A stretch of 60,000 bases of DNA from Takakia lepidozioides (taxonomy: Eukaryota; Streptophyta; Takakiopsida; Takakiales; Takakiaceae): assembly GCA_030704615.1 (NCBI GenBank), contig CM060733.1, positions 32,924,001 to 32,984,000 on the forward strand, written 5' to 3'. Each line of letters begins with the position of its first letter. Within the stretch, counting starts at the first letter, position 1. The position numbers and the translations under genes were made by a program. Of the stretch, positions 58,001-60,000 are shown piece after piece. The notes beneath the pieces were generated by a model, which was given only the letters and a program-made list of their open reading frames with translations, was not told the origin of the DNA and made no database searches.

Positions 58001-59946
58001 TGAATACTGTCTTCAGATTGCCCACACAACGGGCAATTGCACTCTCCCTTTCCTCTCTGCTTCTGTTTGCTGTTCAAAGGTAGGCTTCCTGCCCTGAGTT
58101 TAAATTTCAGTCTAGTGCTGAGAGTGGGTAGACCCTTGAGGTCATCCAAGATGTCCTCCCCATGTCACAGACTGGAAACAAGTTCAGGGAAGTTTTCTGC
58201 CTAACTTCATTTTCATCAGACAATCTCATGGCAACAGACATGGCTGAGGACACTACAGCCTCTAAGTCAGATTTATCCAGCAGGGTCAAGACTTGCGGAT
58301 CCAGGTCCAGGTCCTTGAGGATCTCTTCTACTTTCTTCTGCCAGGACTTAGCCTGTTTGACAGGGCGGTCCTGTTTCCAAGATATAGAGTCGATTAACTT
58401 AGGATATCTGGTGTTGGGCATATGTTGCAGCTGACCCCACCATCTGACCTTGAATTCATCTCGTCGGGAGCTTAAGGACGGAATGCCAAACTCACCCCGA
58501 ACAGCCACATTGGCTGTTTTGGAGCATGCTGACATGCACTCCTTAGGCACCCCCACTTGAATGGATTCTAGAGACTTAGCCTGGTTGGAATTATCAACCC
58601 ATATAGCAGATCCGTACTCCAAGGCAGGTCTAATAACGCGACAAAGCATGGTTTTCTTAACCTCAGAGTTGACCCCTCTGCAGTGGAAAAATTTAGTGAG
58701 CCCCAGAGCTTTGCCCTTGTCAGTTTGAACAACTTTCCGGATATGTGCATCCCAATTACACTTGGGAGGAGAACTCAACGCCCAGGTAAGTGTAGGAAGG
58801 GAGGACCGGGATCTCTTGGCTACCCCACTGCCACTTAAGATCACTTCCTCCCTCTCCTCTGTCGTTGAATGCTACCACTGCACATTTGCTGACATTAGCC
58901 TCTAGCCCCCAAAGATCAAAGTATCTCTTCGCGCAATCAATCAACTCCTGGAGATTGGTTGGAGTCTCCCTATGCCTGCGAAGTCATCCGCAAACATAAG
59001 GGCTGGTATGGTGGTATCACCCACCCTTAACCCAAATCCCTCACTTTCCACATCCTCGAGGAGTTGATTGATGAAAACATTGAAGAGCAGAGGGGAGAGA
59101 GTACATCCTTGAGCTACACCTTGGTCTATGTCAAAGAAGTTGGACTTCTGTCCGTTAACAGTGACACAGCTTTTGGTGTGAGCATACAAGTTGTGGACAA
59201 CTCTCCACATCTTTCCCTTGATCCCACAAGACCAGAGGCGGAACCATAGGCCATCTCTCCACACTGTGTCATAAGCCTTTTTGACATCCAGGAAAAAGAC
59301 ATAAGTGGGTTTCCCTTCTTTTTTCCTTCCCTGGATAATCTGGCTTAGAGTGAAGATATGATCCACACAGCCCCCGTTTCGCCGAAAGCCAGCTTGGCCT
59401 TCGTGGAGCAACCTCTAGACTCCAGATCAACCTCAAGACGAGTACAAAGAGAGGAAGAGAGAGAGACTCACAGCCATGGGCAAGAGACTCGAAGTCATCA
59501 ATGGAGCTTGAAGGTGATGCAGTTGGATTGGTTGACCCATGTGACTGAGTCCGGCTCTTTGCAGGGAAGAGGGGTGCACGTTTCATCCTCCCACCTACAC
59601 CCACACCAGAGAGAGAGGGAGAGGGGACTTGGACCGAGTGACTTGAGTCAGTCGTTGAGGTGGAAGCTGGAGAGAATGACCAGTGATGTGACTCCTGAGA
59701 GACTGGGCTGGTTCGTTTGGACACAGGAGAGAGGGAGGAGTCATCAGAGCTCCAATGGTTTCGCCGCCGAGGTCTTGATTTAGGCTCCTCACCCACTCTA
59801 GGGGCTGTTGTGATAGCTGTCAGTCCTTCCTCGTCGCCACCATTTCTAGTTGTGTCACTAGACGCCAACATCTTGGCTGTCTGCAGTGCCTCACTCACAG
59901 CAGTGCGCACATGAGGCATCCTATCATGGCGAAAACTGTCCAGAGC
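55058..59946 (-). CDS. SINE1/2-like nuclear-envelope (KASH-type) protein, 5' part outside window
   Basis: Exons seen: 59946-59472, 57422-56470 and 56077-55058 (stop). Phases join; these encode 815 residues, with the N-terminus beyond the window. The first exon begins LDSFRHDRMPHVRTAVSEAL, matching the last ARM/HEAT repeat of plant SINE1/SINE2 and TORTIFOLIA1 proteins. A long Ser-rich region follows. In the second exon a block with TSQIVVGENVP and GSPKGRVK is repeated twice. At the C-terminus is one membrane span (about 25 residues, starting WYVEFLLGG), then 11 residues ending Ala-Leu-Ala-Pro-Thr. SINE proteins end this way (membrane span, short lumenal tail, Pro-Thr end) and bind SUN proteins across the nuclear envelope. 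TORTIFOLIA1 has no such tail, so SINE is preferred. A LINE lies in the intron 59471-57423. Confidence 0.8.
57540..59420 (-). mobile_element. 5'-truncated LINE, non-L1 type, in KASH-gene intron
   Basis: Same strand as the host gene. RT: HEGQAGFRRNGGCVDHIFTL, FFLDVKKAYDTVW, QGCTLSPLLFNVFIN and the active site MFADDFAGI (about 58975). The frame then shifts and continues through a thumb/connection region to about 58107, shifts again, and ends with a zinc motif CPLCG ... HFLIHC (about 58035-57985) and a stop near 57820. No RNase H or second endonuclease is seen, and the endonuclease part is missing. A 3' tail with three diverged units of about 55 bp (around 57545-57726) seems to belong to it. The 5' break lies only about 45 bp inside the intron. 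Confidence 0.85.
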
Positions 59947-60000
59947 CTGCATTGAATGTGAACACACCTTAAGGAAAACAATTTCCCATATCAAAGAAAA

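Overview
The window looks like nuclear DNA of a land plant, most likely a non-seed lineage such as a bryophyte, lycophyte or fern; the exact group is not decided by the sequence. The grounds are plant-type genes with GT-AG introns: cytosolic HSP70 with the usual plant intron in the Asp codon near residue 72, a GH17 glucanase with X8 domain and a GPI-type tail, a plant WEE1, and a plant SINE1/2-type nuclear-envelope protein. There is also dense plant-like retroelement debris. No bacterial operons, CRISPR arrays or rRNA genes are visible.

Layout. 0.2-4.0 kb: two fragments of one LTR-element family lying head to head, then a LINE scrap. 4.15-22.3 kb: a gene-dense arm with HSP70 (-), SAE1 (+) divergent from it across about 360 bp, a GH17-X8 beta-1,3-glucanase (-) and WEE1 kinase (+). 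22.3-44.2 kb: a transposon-rich core. It holds a tRNA-derived SINE, a 1.45-kb element with ~150-bp terminal inverted repeats, a decayed Ty1/copia, an AT-rich stretch, a 787-bp element with TTAA target sites, an intronless F-box/kelch-like gene, a LINE with RNase H and a possible C-terminal nuclease domain, and an L1-like LINE with a MITE in its 3' tail. 44.3-60 kb: a second gene arm with an IMPACT homologue (+), a soluble epoxide hydrolase (-) carrying an intronic SINE, and a SINE/KASH-like gene (-) that runs off the window and has a third type of LINE in an intron.

For the five complete multi-exon genes other than WEE1 and IMPACT, and for most of those two, exon phases join exactly and lengths match their families: HSP70 650 aa, SAE1 324, GH17 487, WEE1 about 478, IMPACT about 351, epoxide hydrolase 319. 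These are unrelated housekeeping or cell-biology genes and do not form a pathway, although WEE1 (cell cycle), SAE1 (SUMO), HSP70 and IMPACT (translation control under stress) all have stress links.

The most interesting points are the KASH-type protein ending in Ala-Pro-Thr, the piggyBac-style TTAA element, the RT-RNase H-zinc-nuclease LINE (Dualen/RandI-like), a short hairpin repeat found only in introns of the gene arms, and the L1-like element that ends about 90 bp before the IMPACT start codon.
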